Shown here one piece after another: positions 35,342-44,070 of a stretch of 64,000 nt of DNA (positions are counted from its first letter, which is position 1; each line of letters opens with the position of its first letter). Source of the DNA: Opitutaceae bacterium (lineage in GTDB: Bacteria > Verrucomicrobiota > Verrucomicrobiia > Opitutales > Opitutaceae); assembly GCA_016794625.1 (NCBI GenBank), contig JAEUGY010000113.1, positions 19,748 to 83,747 of the forward strand. The letters are read 5' to 3'. The translations under genes were made by a program, and so were the position numbers. The notes beneath the pieces were generated by a model. The model was given only the letters and a program-made list of their open reading frames with translations, was not told the DNA's origin and ran no database searches.

Positions 35342-36221
35342 GACTCAGGACCTCGGTGAGGGTTGGAATTGAGGCGGCGGCTCCGGCCCGTGTCGTGCTG
35401 AGTGCGGCGGCCCGGCAGGCAAGCTGCAGTCCGGACTCAAGGGCTTCGCCCTGCATCTGGGAGGCGAGCAGAAAGCCGATGAACGTGTCACCGGCCGCCG
35501 TGGTATCGAGAACGTGAACACGAGGAGGAACGGCCCGGGCCTCGCCCCGCGGGCCGGACGACCAGGCGCCGGCTGCTCCCAGGGTCAGGACGATCTGCGT
35601 TCGGGGCAGACGGGCGTGCAGCTCCGCGAGTGCGGTCGCGGGATCCTCGGTCCCGGCAAGGGCCGCGGCCTCCGTTTCGTTCACCACCAGCAAGTCGACG
35701 AGATCAAGAGGCAGATCCAGGACGGTTGCGCTCATCGGCGCCGGGTTGAAGGCAAGGCGCATTCCGTGCTCGTGGGCAAGACGGAGCGCAGCGCCGACTG
35801 CCGAGGTCTCATTCTGCGTCAGAAACCAGTCGCCGGGACCAAATCCCTCGAACATCCGATCGAGCGCGGAGGAATCGATGGTGTGATTGGCTCCCCCCTG
35901 CAGCACGATGGCGTTCTCGCCCGACGCTGCGACGAGGATCACCGCGTGGCCCGTGGGCACATCTTCGCGCCGTGTGATGCGGGAGACATCGACTCCGTCG
36001 GCGCGCAGGAAATCAACCAGCCAGCCGCCATCCTGGCCCACTGAGCCGGCATGAGCCACGTTGATGCCGGCCCGTGCGGCGGCGAGCGATTGATTGAGAC
36101 CCTTGCCGCCAGCACCCCGTGTGAAGGCCTGGCTGGCCACCGTCTCCCCGGGCCGCAACGGATGTTCGATCCGATACACGAGATCCAGATTGAGGGAGCC
36201 GAGGTTGAGCAGGCGCGACAT
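35310..36221 (-). CDS. Ribokinase-family (PfkB) carbohydrate kinase
   Basis: A protein of 303 residues from ATG 36221. N-terminal signature LGSLNLDLVY, then GAGGKGLNQSLAAAR (ribokinase motif 1). The ATP/anion-hole motif DTTAAGDTFIG contains the catalytic Asp; the usual GAGD here is AAGD, as in many ribokinases. Length is typical (about 300). It phosphorylates a sugar such as ribose at the terminal hydroxyl; the exact substrate is uncertain. No rbs transport genes are adjacent. The end overlaps the convergent CRTAC1-like gene by 32 bp, which is unusual but both frames are well supported. Confidence 0.92.
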   Translation of the reverse strand: MSRLLNLGSLNLDLVYRIEHPLRPGETVASQAFTRGAGGKGLNQSLAAARAGINVAHAGSVGQDGGWLVDFLRADGVDVSRITRREDVPTGHAVILVAASGENAIVLQGGANHTIDSSALDRMFEGFGPGDWFLTQNETSAVGAALRLAHEHGMRLAFNPAPMSATVLDLPLDLVDLLVVNETEAAALAGTEDPATALAELHARLPRTQIVLTLGAAGAWSSGPRGEARAVPPRVHVLDTTAAGDTFIGFLLASQMQGEALESGLQLACRAAALSTTRAGAAASIPTLTEVLSLTAPEAPTRG

Positions 36222-36266
36222 GGCGGACGAGTCGGGTGGCCCGGGCGACGCCGAACGGCGGAACGG

Positions 36267-37688
36267 TCAGGCGATCAGCTCGCGCACGACCTGGCCGTGC
36301 ACGTCGGTCAATCGGTAGTCGCGTCCCTGGAAACGGAACGTGAGTTTGGTGTGATCGAATCCGAGGAGGTGGAGGATCGTGGCATGCAGGTCATGCACGT
36401 GGACCGGATCGCGCACGACATTGAAACCGAAGTCATCGGTCGCGCCATGGACATAGCCCCGCTTCACGCCGCCCCCCGCCAGCAGCATGGTGAAGCCGCG
36501 GTTGTGGTGGTCGCGTCCGTCGTTGCTGCCTTGAACCATGGGAGTGCGCCCGAATTCGCCGCCCCAGACGACCAGGGTGTCGTCTAGCAGACCCCGCTGC
36601 TTCAGATCCATGATCAAGGCGGCCGTGGCCTGGTCCGTGTCGCGGCAGTTGCGCGGCAGTGCCGTGGCGAGTCCGCCATGTTGATCCCAGGCTTCGTGGA
36701 AGAGTTGGACAAAACGAACGCCACGCTCCACCAGGCGGCGGGCGAGCAGGCAGTTCCGGGCATAGCCGGCTTTCTTGGGGTCGCAGCCGTAGAGTTCGAG
36801 GGTGGCCTGCGATTCCTGCGAAAGGTCCATCAGGTCGGGTGCACTTTGCTGGAGCTTGTAGGCCATCTCGTAGGCCTGGATGCGGGCGGTGATCTCCGGA
36901 TCGCCCTGCGCGACGAAGTGCTTCTGGTTGAGTCGCTCCAGAGCGTCCAGGGAGGCGCGCTGTGTTTCCTGGTCGAGGCCCTTGGGGTTCGACAGGTAAA
37001 GAATGGGATCTCCACTCGAACGGAAGGGGGTACCGCCGTAGATCGTCGGAAGAAAACCGCAGCCCCAGTTGCTGGCTCCGCCGCTGGTGCCTTTTGCACT
37101 GCTCAACACGACGTAGCCCGGCAGGTTTTCCGCCTCGCTGCCGAGGCCGTAGAGCGACCAGGCGCCCAGACTGGGACGACCGAACTGCTGCGAGCCGGTG
37201 TTCATGAAGATCTGGGCCGGCGCGTGATTCACCGCATCGGTCTGCATCGACTTGATCACGCAAAGTTCGTCCGCGACCTTGCCGAGGTGCGGCAGCAGTT
37301 CGGAGAGTTCCAGGCCGGTCTGACCGTGACGCTGGAACTTGAACTTGGGTGCCAGCAAGGCCGAGTTCGGATTGATGAACGCGGAGCGGTAGTTCTTCAG
37401 CAGCTCCGCGGGCGGCAGCTGACCATCGCGTTTGGTCAGTTCGGGTTTGTTATCGAAAAGCTCCAGGTGGCTGGGACCGCCGGCCTGAAAGAGAAAGATG
37501 ACCCGTTTGGCTTTGGCCGGCAGGGGGGCGGTGCGCGCGGCGAGGGGATTGCGGACCGCGGCGCGCCCTTCCTGGGTGAGCAGCTGCGACAACGCGATCG
37601 AGGCGAGGCCGACCCCGCAATCACGAAGGAACCAGCGACGGGAGACGTGACGGGCGGCGGCGGCCTGCAGTTCGGACGAGAGATTCAT
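36267..37688 (-). CDS. DUF1501 protein with Tat-type leader
   Basis: A protein of 473 residues. The leader SRRWFLRDCGVGLASIALSQ contains a twin-arginine motif, so Tat export of a folded protein is likely. DUF1501 belongs to the alkaline-phosphatase/sulfatase-like fold; visible parts are RVIFLFQAGGPSHLELFD, LGAWSLYGLGSE, LVVWGGEFGRTPMVQGSNDGR and DLHATILHLLGFDH. The pair DUF1501 plus PSD1 is a hallmark of Planctomycetes and Verrucomicrobia and often sits in polysaccharide loci, but its chemistry is still unknown. It follows the PSD1 gene by 2 bp and is surely co-transcribed. Confidence 0.93.
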   Translation of the reverse strand: MNLSSELQAAAARHVSRRWFLRDCGVGLASIALSQLLTQEGRAAVRNPLAARTAPLPAKAKRVIFLFQAGGPSHLELFDNKPELTKRDGQLPPAELLKNYRSAFINPNSALLAPKFKFQRHGQTGLELSELLPHLGKVADELCVIKSMQTDAVNHAPAQIFMNTGSQQFGRPSLGAWSLYGLGSEAENLPGYVVLSSAKGTSGGASNWGCGFLPTIYGGTPFRSSGDPILYLSNPKGLDQETQRASLDALERLNQKHFVAQGDPEITARIQAYEMAYKLQQSAPDLMDLSQESQATLELYGCDPKKAGYARNCLLARRLVERGVRFVQLFHEAWDQHGGLATALPRNCRDTDQATAALIMDLKQRGLLDDTLVVWGGEFGRTPMVQGSNDGRDHHNRGFTMLLAGGGVKRGYVHGATDDFGFNVVRDPVHVHDLHATILHLLGFDHTKLTFRFQGRDYRLTDVHGQVVRELIA

Positions 37689-37690
37689 GG

Positions 37691-40600
37691 TCAGTTCTTG
37701 GAGAGGGTTTCGTCGAGATTGAGCAGCACGCGAGAGGCGATGGTCCAGGCGGCGGCGTCGTTGGGATTGGTGCCGGCGGGCAACGCGGGCAGTTTGTCGG
37801 CGTCGCCGAAGGCCACCACACGCGCCGGCACCCAGCCGTCGGCCATCCGGAGCCGGCTGGCCCGAATCAAGGTCAGCAGATCATCGACTTCGCCACGCTT
37901 CGCCTTGCGACCGGTGGCAAGGCGTATCCCGTAGGCAGCCCGGTCGGGATCGGCGGCGCCGCCTTCCCGCAGGATGCGCAGGGCCAGCGCCTGGGAGGCT
38001 TCAACGAAGACGGTTTCGTTGAGGCTCGCGAGCGCGGCGAGGGGAGTGTTGGAACGGACGCGGCCGGCGCAGGCGGAGTCGCCGTTGGGGGCGTCGAAGC
38101 TGGCGAGAACCGGGTCCGGCATGGATCGACGGCGGAAGACATAGAGCGATCGGCGGTAACGGTCCTTGCCGGTGGCGGTCTTCCAGAAATCAACATCCAG
38201 ATAACTCTCGGCAAACAGGCTCTCCGGCACGGGTGGATACACGCTAGGACCTCCGAGCGACTCATGCAGGAGTCCCGCGGTTTGCAGGGCGATGTCGCGG
38301 ATTAACTCGGCCTCCGCGCGGAAACGCGGGCCACGGGCATAGAGCCGGTTGCGCGGATCCTTTTCCAACTGGTCCGGTGTCACGCGCGACGACTGACGGT
38401 AGGTGGCGGAGGTCACAATCTGGCGGATGAGTTCCTTCTGGCTCCACCCCCGTTCCATGAACTCCACCGCAAGTCCGTCGAGGACATCGGGCTGGAGGGG
38501 AATGGAGGCGCGCACGCCAAAGTCTTCCGGTGTATCGACAAGGCCGGCACCGAAGATCGCCTGCCAGACGCGGTTGACCGCGACGCGGGCCGCGGTGGGT
38601 GAACGGCGGTCCACCAGCCAGCGCGCGAAGGCCAGACGGGCGGGCGCGGGCGAGCGGTCGGGTGCGGGCAGGAAGGCAGGCGTGGCAAACGTCACGGGCC
38701 GGAGAGGCTTGTCCCACGCGCCGCGATCGAGCACCTGGGTCTGCCGCGTGTCTTCCTTCCGTCGTTCGGCGAGATGGAGGACGGAGGTGTCCTCGCTCGG
38801 GAATGTCTGCCAGAGCGCGTCGGCCTCGTTCTTGGCCCGGGTGAGGTCAGGGTGCTGTTCGCGCCAGGCGGTAAAGAGGAGGTGCGCCTGCTCGGCGGAG
38901 CGTTCGGACGCCGGCGTGGCCGCGGCCTCGCGGACATCCGGACGCACCGGGGCGGGTGGGACATCCGTCGCCGCCACCGAAACCCGGTAACGTCCAAGGT
39001 GGTGGCTCGCGCGCCCGTGAATGTCCTTGCCGCCGTGTTTGAAATGCAGGGTCACCCGCAACTGCGTGTCCGCCGCGAGTTGCAAGGGCTCCTTGAAGAC
39101 GGCCGTCACTTCGACGGGCGCGTTGCGGCGTCCCGGTCCCCGGTCCGGACTCCAGGCGGTCTCTTCCTTGCCGTCGAAGGCGAACGCAGCGGGGCCCAAG
39201 CGGCGTTTGTCGTCTTCGCTCTTGGCGAAATGGGGCCCCATGGGCCGCACCGGTGACTCGAAGTCCGCCTTCGCGTCGGTCAGTGCATGCGTCTTCCACT
39301 CCTTCGAGCCGGCGGCCTGCGATTCCACGACCACGTCGGTGACGGCAAAAAGTCCGTCAATGCTGCGGCCCGGTCCGCCAAAGATGAGATCGCCATGGGT
39401 CAACGCTTCCAGGCGCAGGCTGCCGATTCGAGACAACGGTGCGGGTGCGGTGAAGACCAGGTATCCGGTGGTGGGCCGGAATCCGAGGGTGAGAATCGAG
39501 TGGTCGGGCAGCACCTCCGGGTGACTGAGACCGCCCTCCCATTCCGGGTGGTGGGCGGCCAGAGCCTGCCAGGAATTTCCCGTGGAGGCGATTCCAGCGC
39601 TCCACGCGTCCAACTGCCGTTGCCAGTCCGGCACGGTGGCCTTTGCGGCCTCGTCGACGGCCGCCACGGCTTTGAGCAGGGCTTCGATGCGCTCAAGTTT
39701 TTCCGGTGAATAGACGCGCGACGTGGCCTCGTACGTGTTATCGATGGCGGCGAAGAGCTGGTAGTACTCGTCGTGAGTGACGGGATCGAATTTGTGCGTG
39801 TGGCACTGGGCGCATTGCAGGGTGACGCCCACGACCGCCTTGCCGAGGCAGTCCATGCGATCGAACATGGCTTCCTTGCGGTATTGCTCCGCGATGATCG
39901 CGCCCTCCTCCGACACCATGGAGTTGCGCAGGAAACCGGTTGCCACGATGAGGTCCTGGCGTTCACGCAGGCTTTTCGCCTGATCGACGAGCAGGTCACC
40001 GGCCACCTGCTCGATGACGAATCGGTCGTAGGGTTTGTCCTCGTTCAAGGCGCGGATGACCCAGTCGCGCCAGGCCCACTGCTGCCGCGGCACGTCTTTT
40101 TCGTATCCATCGGAGTCAGCATAACGCGCGACGTCCAGCCAGTGCCGCGCCCACTTTTCGCCGTAGCGAGGCGAAGCGAGCAGCCGGTCGACCAACGCTC
40201 GATAGGCACCGTCCCGGTCCCGCTTCGAGGCGGCCACAAACGCATCGACCTCGGAGAGGGAGGGCGGAAGGCCGACCAGATCCAGCCAGACGCGGCGAAC
40301 CAGGACCTCCGGTTCGGCTTCCGGGGAAGCGGTCAGGCCCGCCGCACGCTGTCGCTCGGAGACCCAGGCGTCCAGCGGCGCCTTGCCGGATGATTGGCGA
40401 CGTTCCAGTGGCGCCGGCTTTTCCGGCGGAGCGAACGCCCAATGCGGCTGGTAGACGGCGCCTTCCTTGATCCACCGTTCCAGTTTGCCGATGTCGGCAG
40501 CCTTGAGTTTCTCCTTCTTGTCCGCAGGCGGCATGACTTCGTCGTCATGCGGCGAGCGCACCCGGAGCAAAAGTTCGCTCTGCACGGGGTCCCCGGGCAC

Positions 40601-40834
40601 CAGGGCCGCGAGACCCGATTTTCCCCCTTTCAATGCATCCCCCCGCTCATCGAGACGCAGGCCGCCTTTCCGGGTGCCCGCGTCCTGGCCGTGACAGTTG
40701 AAACAGTTGTCGGACAGAATCGGGCGGATGTCGCGGTTGAAGCTGAGCGGGGCATCGGCCGCCGAGAGCGCGCAGGGCAGTAACCAGGCAAGAAGGATGG
40801 CGCGGTCGCGGAAGCGAGGGGGACTCCGGAACAT
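37691..40834 (-). CDS. PSD1-type cytochrome c domain protein (DUF1549/DUF1553)
   Basis: A protein of 1047 residues with a signal peptide (AILLAWLLPCALSAADAP). A planctomycete-type cytochrome c domain carries the single heme-binding CFNCHG (about residue 40). It is followed by DUF1549 (WVSERQRAAGLTASPEAEPE, YRALVDRLLASPRYGEKWARHWLD) and, after a beta domain around residues 440-630, by DUF1553 (RLAFARWLVDRRSPTAARVAVNRVWQ and LATGRKAKRGEVDDLL). The expected role is periplasmic electron transfer linked to the downstream DUF1501 protein. No regulator is adjacent. Confidence 0.94.
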   Translation of the reverse strand: MFRSPPRFRDRAILLAWLLPCALSAADAPLSFNRDIRPILSDNCFNCHGQDAGTRKGGLRLDERGDALKGGKSGLAALVPGDPVQSELLLRVRSPHDDEVMPPADKKEKLKAADIGKLERWIKEGAVYQPHWAFAPPEKPAPLERRQSSGKAPLDAWVSERQRAAGLTASPEAEPEVLVRRVWLDLVGLPPSLSEVDAFVAASKRDRDGAYRALVDRLLASPRYGEKWARHWLDVARYADSDGYEKDVPRQQWAWRDWVIRALNEDKPYDRFVIEQVAGDLLVDQAKSLRERQDLIVATGFLRNSMVSEEGAIIAEQYRKEAMFDRMDCLGKAVVGVTLQCAQCHTHKFDPVTHDEYYQLFAAIDNTYEATSRVYSPEKLERIEALLKAVAAVDEAAKATVPDWQRQLDAWSAGIASTGNSWQALAAHHPEWEGGLSHPEVLPDHSILTLGFRPTTGYLVFTAPAPLSRIGSLRLEALTHGDLIFGGPGRSIDGLFAVTDVVVESQAAGSKEWKTHALTDAKADFESPVRPMGPHFAKSEDDKRRLGPAAFAFDGKEETAWSPDRGPGRRNAPVEVTAVFKEPLQLAADTQLRVTLHFKHGGKDIHGRASHHLGRYRVSVAATDVPPAPVRPDVREAAATPASERSAEQAHLLFTAWREQHPDLTRAKNEADALWQTFPSEDTSVLHLAERRKEDTRQTQVLDRGAWDKPLRPVTFATPAFLPAPDRSPAPARLAFARWLVDRRSPTAARVAVNRVWQAIFGAGLVDTPEDFGVRASIPLQPDVLDGLAVEFMERGWSQKELIRQIVTSATYRQSSRVTPDQLEKDPRNRLYARGPRFRAEAELIRDIALQTAGLLHESLGGPSVYPPVPESLFAESYLDVDFWKTATGKDRYRRSLYVFRRRSMPDPVLASFDAPNGDSACAGRVRSNTPLAALASLNETVFVEASQALALRILREGGAADPDRAAYGIRLATGRKAKRGEVDDLLTLIRASRLRMADGWVPARVVAFGDADKLPALPAGTNPNDAAAWTIASRVLLNLDETLSKN

Positions 40835-40936
40835 GAGCCCAGCCTAGAAGCAGGCTCGGGTCATTGTCTAGGATCGGTACGTCAGAGCGTTTGATTCTTT
40901 TGCGGTTCGTCCGGAACGCGCACCGCGCGCCCGCGA

Positions 40937-43618
40937 TCACTCGCAGCGCAGCGCCACCGTGGGGTCCACCTGCAGTGCCTTGCGGGTGGGCAAGAGACAG
41001 GCCAGACAGGCGACCGATCCCAACAGCGCGGCCAGGGCGAGGTACGTGAGTGGATCGGTGGGACTGACTCCATAGAGGTGCGGACGCAGCGCCTGCGTCG
41101 CGGCAAGCCCTCCGAGCAGACCCAGCGCCAGCCCCACGCCGACCCGCCGCATGCCTTGTCCCAGGATCAGTCCAAGGACGTCGCGGTTGCTGGCGCCCAA
41201 GGCGATACGGATTCCGATTTCCCGCGTGCGGCGGCTGACATGAAAATTCATCACCCCAAAGAGGCCCACGACGGTGAGCATCAATGCGAGGCCGGCAAAA
41301 CAGCCGAAGAGAAACGCCGAGAACCGATGCGGAGCCAGCGAGTCCTCGCGGTACGTGTCCAATGTTTTGAGTGCCGTGACAGGCATTTCCGGGTCGATGG
41401 TCTGCAACACATGGCGGACCGACGAGATCAGCGACTCAGCGGAGCCCTGGGTTCGGATCAGGAGTGTGACCCCGGCGTTGGCGAACTGCGACTGTGGCAC
41501 ATAGACCTCTGGTCGCGGCGCGTCATTCAAGGCGCGGTGCCGGACGTCGGCCACCACTCCCACGATTTTTTTCGGCGTGAACCCTCCCCAGCCCAATTTG
41601 AGTTGCAGGCCGATCGGATTCCGATCCGGCAGGAAGGTGCGCACAAAGGCCTCGTTGACCAACGCGACCGGGGGCGAGTTCGCGGCGTCGGTTTCGGCGA
41701 AGAGCCGGCCGGAGCGCAGGGGAATCTTCAACAGGTCGAAGTATCCGACGCCGACGAACCGCAGTTGGCTGGAGACGAATTGACCGGGAGGCAGGGGGAA
41801 CTCCACGACCGAGAACCGCGTGTTATTGTCGACGTCGGTCAGCGGCACGCACTGGGCATGACTGACTTCCCTGACCCCTGGAAGCGCGCGCAGCGCGGAT
41901 TCCACCCGGGTGAGCAGAGCGTTTGTCTTTGAAGGATCGAACCCTTCGGTCGCATAGCGACGGCCAGTCATGCTGATCTGTGCGGTGAGAATGTCACCGG
42001 GCTCGAACCCCGGTTTGACCCGTTGCAGCTCCTGCAGGCTGCGCAAGAGCAGACCGGCGCAGACCAGCAAGAGGAACGCCAGAGCCACTTGTCCCGTGAC
42101 CAGCGCAGCCCGCACCCGATCCGCCCAGCCACCGTCCGATCCACCGCGACCGCCCGACTTCAGCACCTCGGCCGGGTGGGCGTGCCGGGCGGCCAGCGCG
42201 GGAGCCACCCCGCAAAGCAGTCCGGTCAGCCCCGCGGCAGCGAGGGCGAACAGCAGCACGGGCGGGCTCACTCCCAGACCGCTCAAGCTGGGCAATGACG
42301 TGGGCTGCAAAGCCTGAAGCCCACCGAGGAACCACGCGGCCAGCAGCAGGCCGAGGGCCGCGCCGGCGCCCGCCAGCAACACACTTTCCAGCAGCGTTTG
42401 CCGGACCAACGCCCAGGTGCCGGCGCCGAGCGCGGCCCGGACTGCCAGCTCGCGCTGGCGGGTGGTGGCTCGGGCCAGCAGAAGGTTTGCCACATTCACA
42501 CAAGCGATGATCAGGACCGTCGCGACGATGCCAAAGACCAGCCAGAGCCGCGGTCGGAGGTCGGCGACGAGCAGTTCCCGCAGAGGCGCGACTTCGGTGA
42601 CAAGATCGGGACCGAGGTCAGGATGTGCTGAGGCGAGGGCGGCGTGCTCCGCGGACACCTCGGCCCGTGCTGCCTCCACCGTGACGCCAACTCGCAGCCG
42701 CCCGAGCGCAGCGATGTAGCAGCGGTAGCCCCGGCTGGCATTGGCGGAGCCCGCGACCGCCGGGTCGCCGAACGCCGCGGTCGTGAGCCAGTAATCGACC
42801 GGTTCCCGTTCGATGGGAAACAGCCCCTCTGGAGTCACCCCCACGATTTCGTGAGGCTGTTCGTCAATCAGGAGCTGCTGGCCGAGGACCGCGGTCGAGC
42901 CGCCAAAACGCGCCTGCCAGTTGGAGTAGGTCAGCATTACGGCCGCGCGACCATCGAGGCCCCCGATCTGTTCATGTCCCGCGCGAAACCCTTGACCCAA
43001 CACCGGCTTCACGCCGAGCACGTCAAGGAACGTGGGTGACACCACCGCCGCGGGCGCCTGGGTGGCCTCGCCCGTGCCGGCCACGGCGACGGTTCTCCCG
43101 GCGACGAGGGTGAGGCCCTGGAAGGCGCGGACCCGGCCCGCGAGGTCATGAAAATTGAGATACGAGATCCCGTACCCCGACTGGGCATCGCGTCGCTGGA
43201 CCTCCCGCAGCACGACGAGACGTGACTCGTCGGCCACCGCCAGAGGCCGGAAAAGCACGGCATGCAGGATCGAGAAAAGGGCCGTGTTTGCGCCGATACC
43301 GAGGCCGAGGGTGACGACCACGGCGAGCACAAAGCCCGGAGAACGGCGGAGCGAGCGGACCGTCGTGCGCAGATCGCGCCAGCCATCATCGAGCCAACGC
43401 CAGGACCAGCCGTCGCGCGCCTGTTCCTTGATTCCTTCGACGTGCCCAAACGCGCGACGCGCGGCGTGGCGCGCCTCGGCCGGTGACATGCCCCCGCGGA
43501 CGAACGCCTCGGTTTGCAGCTCCAGGTGGTGCTGCAGTTCGTCCGCCATCTCGCGTTCGCGGCGACGTCGGGAGAGGGCGGTGAGCAAAGGCCGCAGCAG
43601 CGTGCGTAAGGAAGCCAT
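40937..43618 (-). CDS. ADOP-type orphan ABC permease (MacB/FtsX-like)
   Basis: A protein of 893 residues; ATG 43618 was chosen because it starts the usual prefix domain (RRREREMADELQHHLELQTE and EARHAARRAFGHVEGIKEQA). Then a MacB-type half with membrane helix FVLAVVVTLGLGIGANTALF, a periplasmic core, a first FtsX region (RATTRQRELAVRAALGAG), a second periplasmic core and a second FtsX region (HVSRRTREIGIRIALGASNR). This matches Acidobacterial Duplicated Orphan Permeases, which lack an adjacent ATPase; none is seen here either. The PadR regulator gene lies 8 bp upstream on the same strand, so the pair is one transcript. Substrate unknown, possibly drugs or lipids. Confidence 0.93.
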   Translation of the reverse strand: MASLRTLLRPLLTALSRRRREREMADELQHHLELQTEAFVRGGMSPAEARHAARRAFGHVEGIKEQARDGWSWRWLDDGWRDLRTTVRSLRRSPGFVLAVVVTLGLGIGANTALFSILHAVLFRPLAVADESRLVVLREVQRRDAQSGYGISYLNFHDLAGRVRAFQGLTLVAGRTVAVAGTGEATQAPAAVVSPTFLDVLGVKPVLGQGFRAGHEQIGGLDGRAAVMLTYSNWQARFGGSTAVLGQQLLIDEQPHEIVGVTPEGLFPIEREPVDYWLTTAAFGDPAVAGSANASRGYRCYIAALGRLRVGVTVEAARAEVSAEHAALASAHPDLGPDLVTEVAPLRELLVADLRPRLWLVFGIVATVLIIACVNVANLLLARATTRQRELAVRAALGAGTWALVRQTLLESVLLAGAGAALGLLLAAWFLGGLQALQPTSLPSLSGLGVSPPVLLFALAAAGLTGLLCGVAPALAARHAHPAEVLKSGGRGGSDGGWADRVRAALVTGQVALAFLLLVCAGLLLRSLQELQRVKPGFEPGDILTAQISMTGRRYATEGFDPSKTNALLTRVESALRALPGVREVSHAQCVPLTDVDNNTRFSVVEFPLPPGQFVSSQLRFVGVGYFDLLKIPLRSGRLFAETDAANSPPVALVNEAFVRTFLPDRNPIGLQLKLGWGGFTPKKIVGVVADVRHRALNDAPRPEVYVPQSQFANAGVTLLIRTQGSAESLISSVRHVLQTIDPEMPVTALKTLDTYREDSLAPHRFSAFLFGCFAGLALMLTVVGLFGVMNFHVSRRTREIGIRIALGASNRDVLGLILGQGMRRVGVGLALGLLGGLAATQALRPHLYGVSPTDPLTYLALAALLGSVACLACLLPTRKALQVDPTVALRCE

Positions 43619-43626
43619 GGGGCGGT

Positions 43627-43959
43627 TCAGCCGTGGCTGAGCAGGAGATTGATCGCCGTGCACAGACGGGACCACTGTTGTTCCTCGACCTGCAGTTGTT
43701 TGCGGCCCGCGGTCGTCAGCTGGTAGAACTTCGCCTTGCGATTGTTGTCCGAGACCCCCCATTCCGCCTTGATCCAGCCGTGTTCCTCCAGCCGATAAAG
43801 CGCCGGGTAGAGCGAACCTTGCTCGACCGTCAGCATTTCATTCGAGAGCTGGCGGATGCGCACGGAAATGCCAAAACCGTGCATCGGTTCGAGCTGCAGC
43901 GATTTTAAGATGAGCAGGTCGAGCGTGCCCTGCAAGAGATCGGCTTTTTCTTTGGTCAT
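43627..43959 (-). CDS. PadR-family transcriptional regulator
   Basis: A protein of 110 residues from ATG 43959, with a strong ribosome-binding site (AAGGAG at 43971-43966). A winged helix of the PadR type: LLQGTLDLLILKSLQLEPMH, VEQGSLYPALYRLEEHGWI and NRKAKFYQLTTAGRKQL. Such small PadR proteins repress adjacent exporters or ADOP permeases and respond to small ligands. It controls itself and the permease through the perfect palindrome just upstream (inference from position). Confidence 0.95.
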   Translation of the reverse strand: MTKEKADLLQGTLDLLILKSLQLEPMHGFGISVRIRQLSNEMLTVEQGSLYPALYRLEEHGWIKAEWGVSDNNRKAKFYQLTTAGRKQLQVEEQQWSRLCTAINLLLSHG

Positions 43960-43976
43960 GGCGTTCTCCTTGTATG

Positions 43977-44009
43977 TCTAGGAGAGCGGTCGCTCTCCTA
44001 GAATGTCAA
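43977..44009 (-). promoter_or_regulatory. Probable PadR operator and promoter
   Basis: A perfect inverted repeat with 12-bp arms, TCTAGGAGAGCG (43977-43988) and CGCTCTCCTAGA (43991-44002), around a GT centre. It lies 18 bp upstream of the padR start. On the minus strand a perfect -35 hexamer TTGACA (44009-44004) abuts the palindrome, so a bound repressor would cover the promoter. No good -10 exists at normal spacing; TAGACA lies 23 bp further. ATGT/ACAT-like ends flank the arms, as in known PadR sites. Confidence 0.75.
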
Positions 44010-44070
44010 GAGGAAGAACGAATGACCGGCCTAAATCCGGAGCGCGTGTGTCTGCGTCGCGGAGGCCGGG

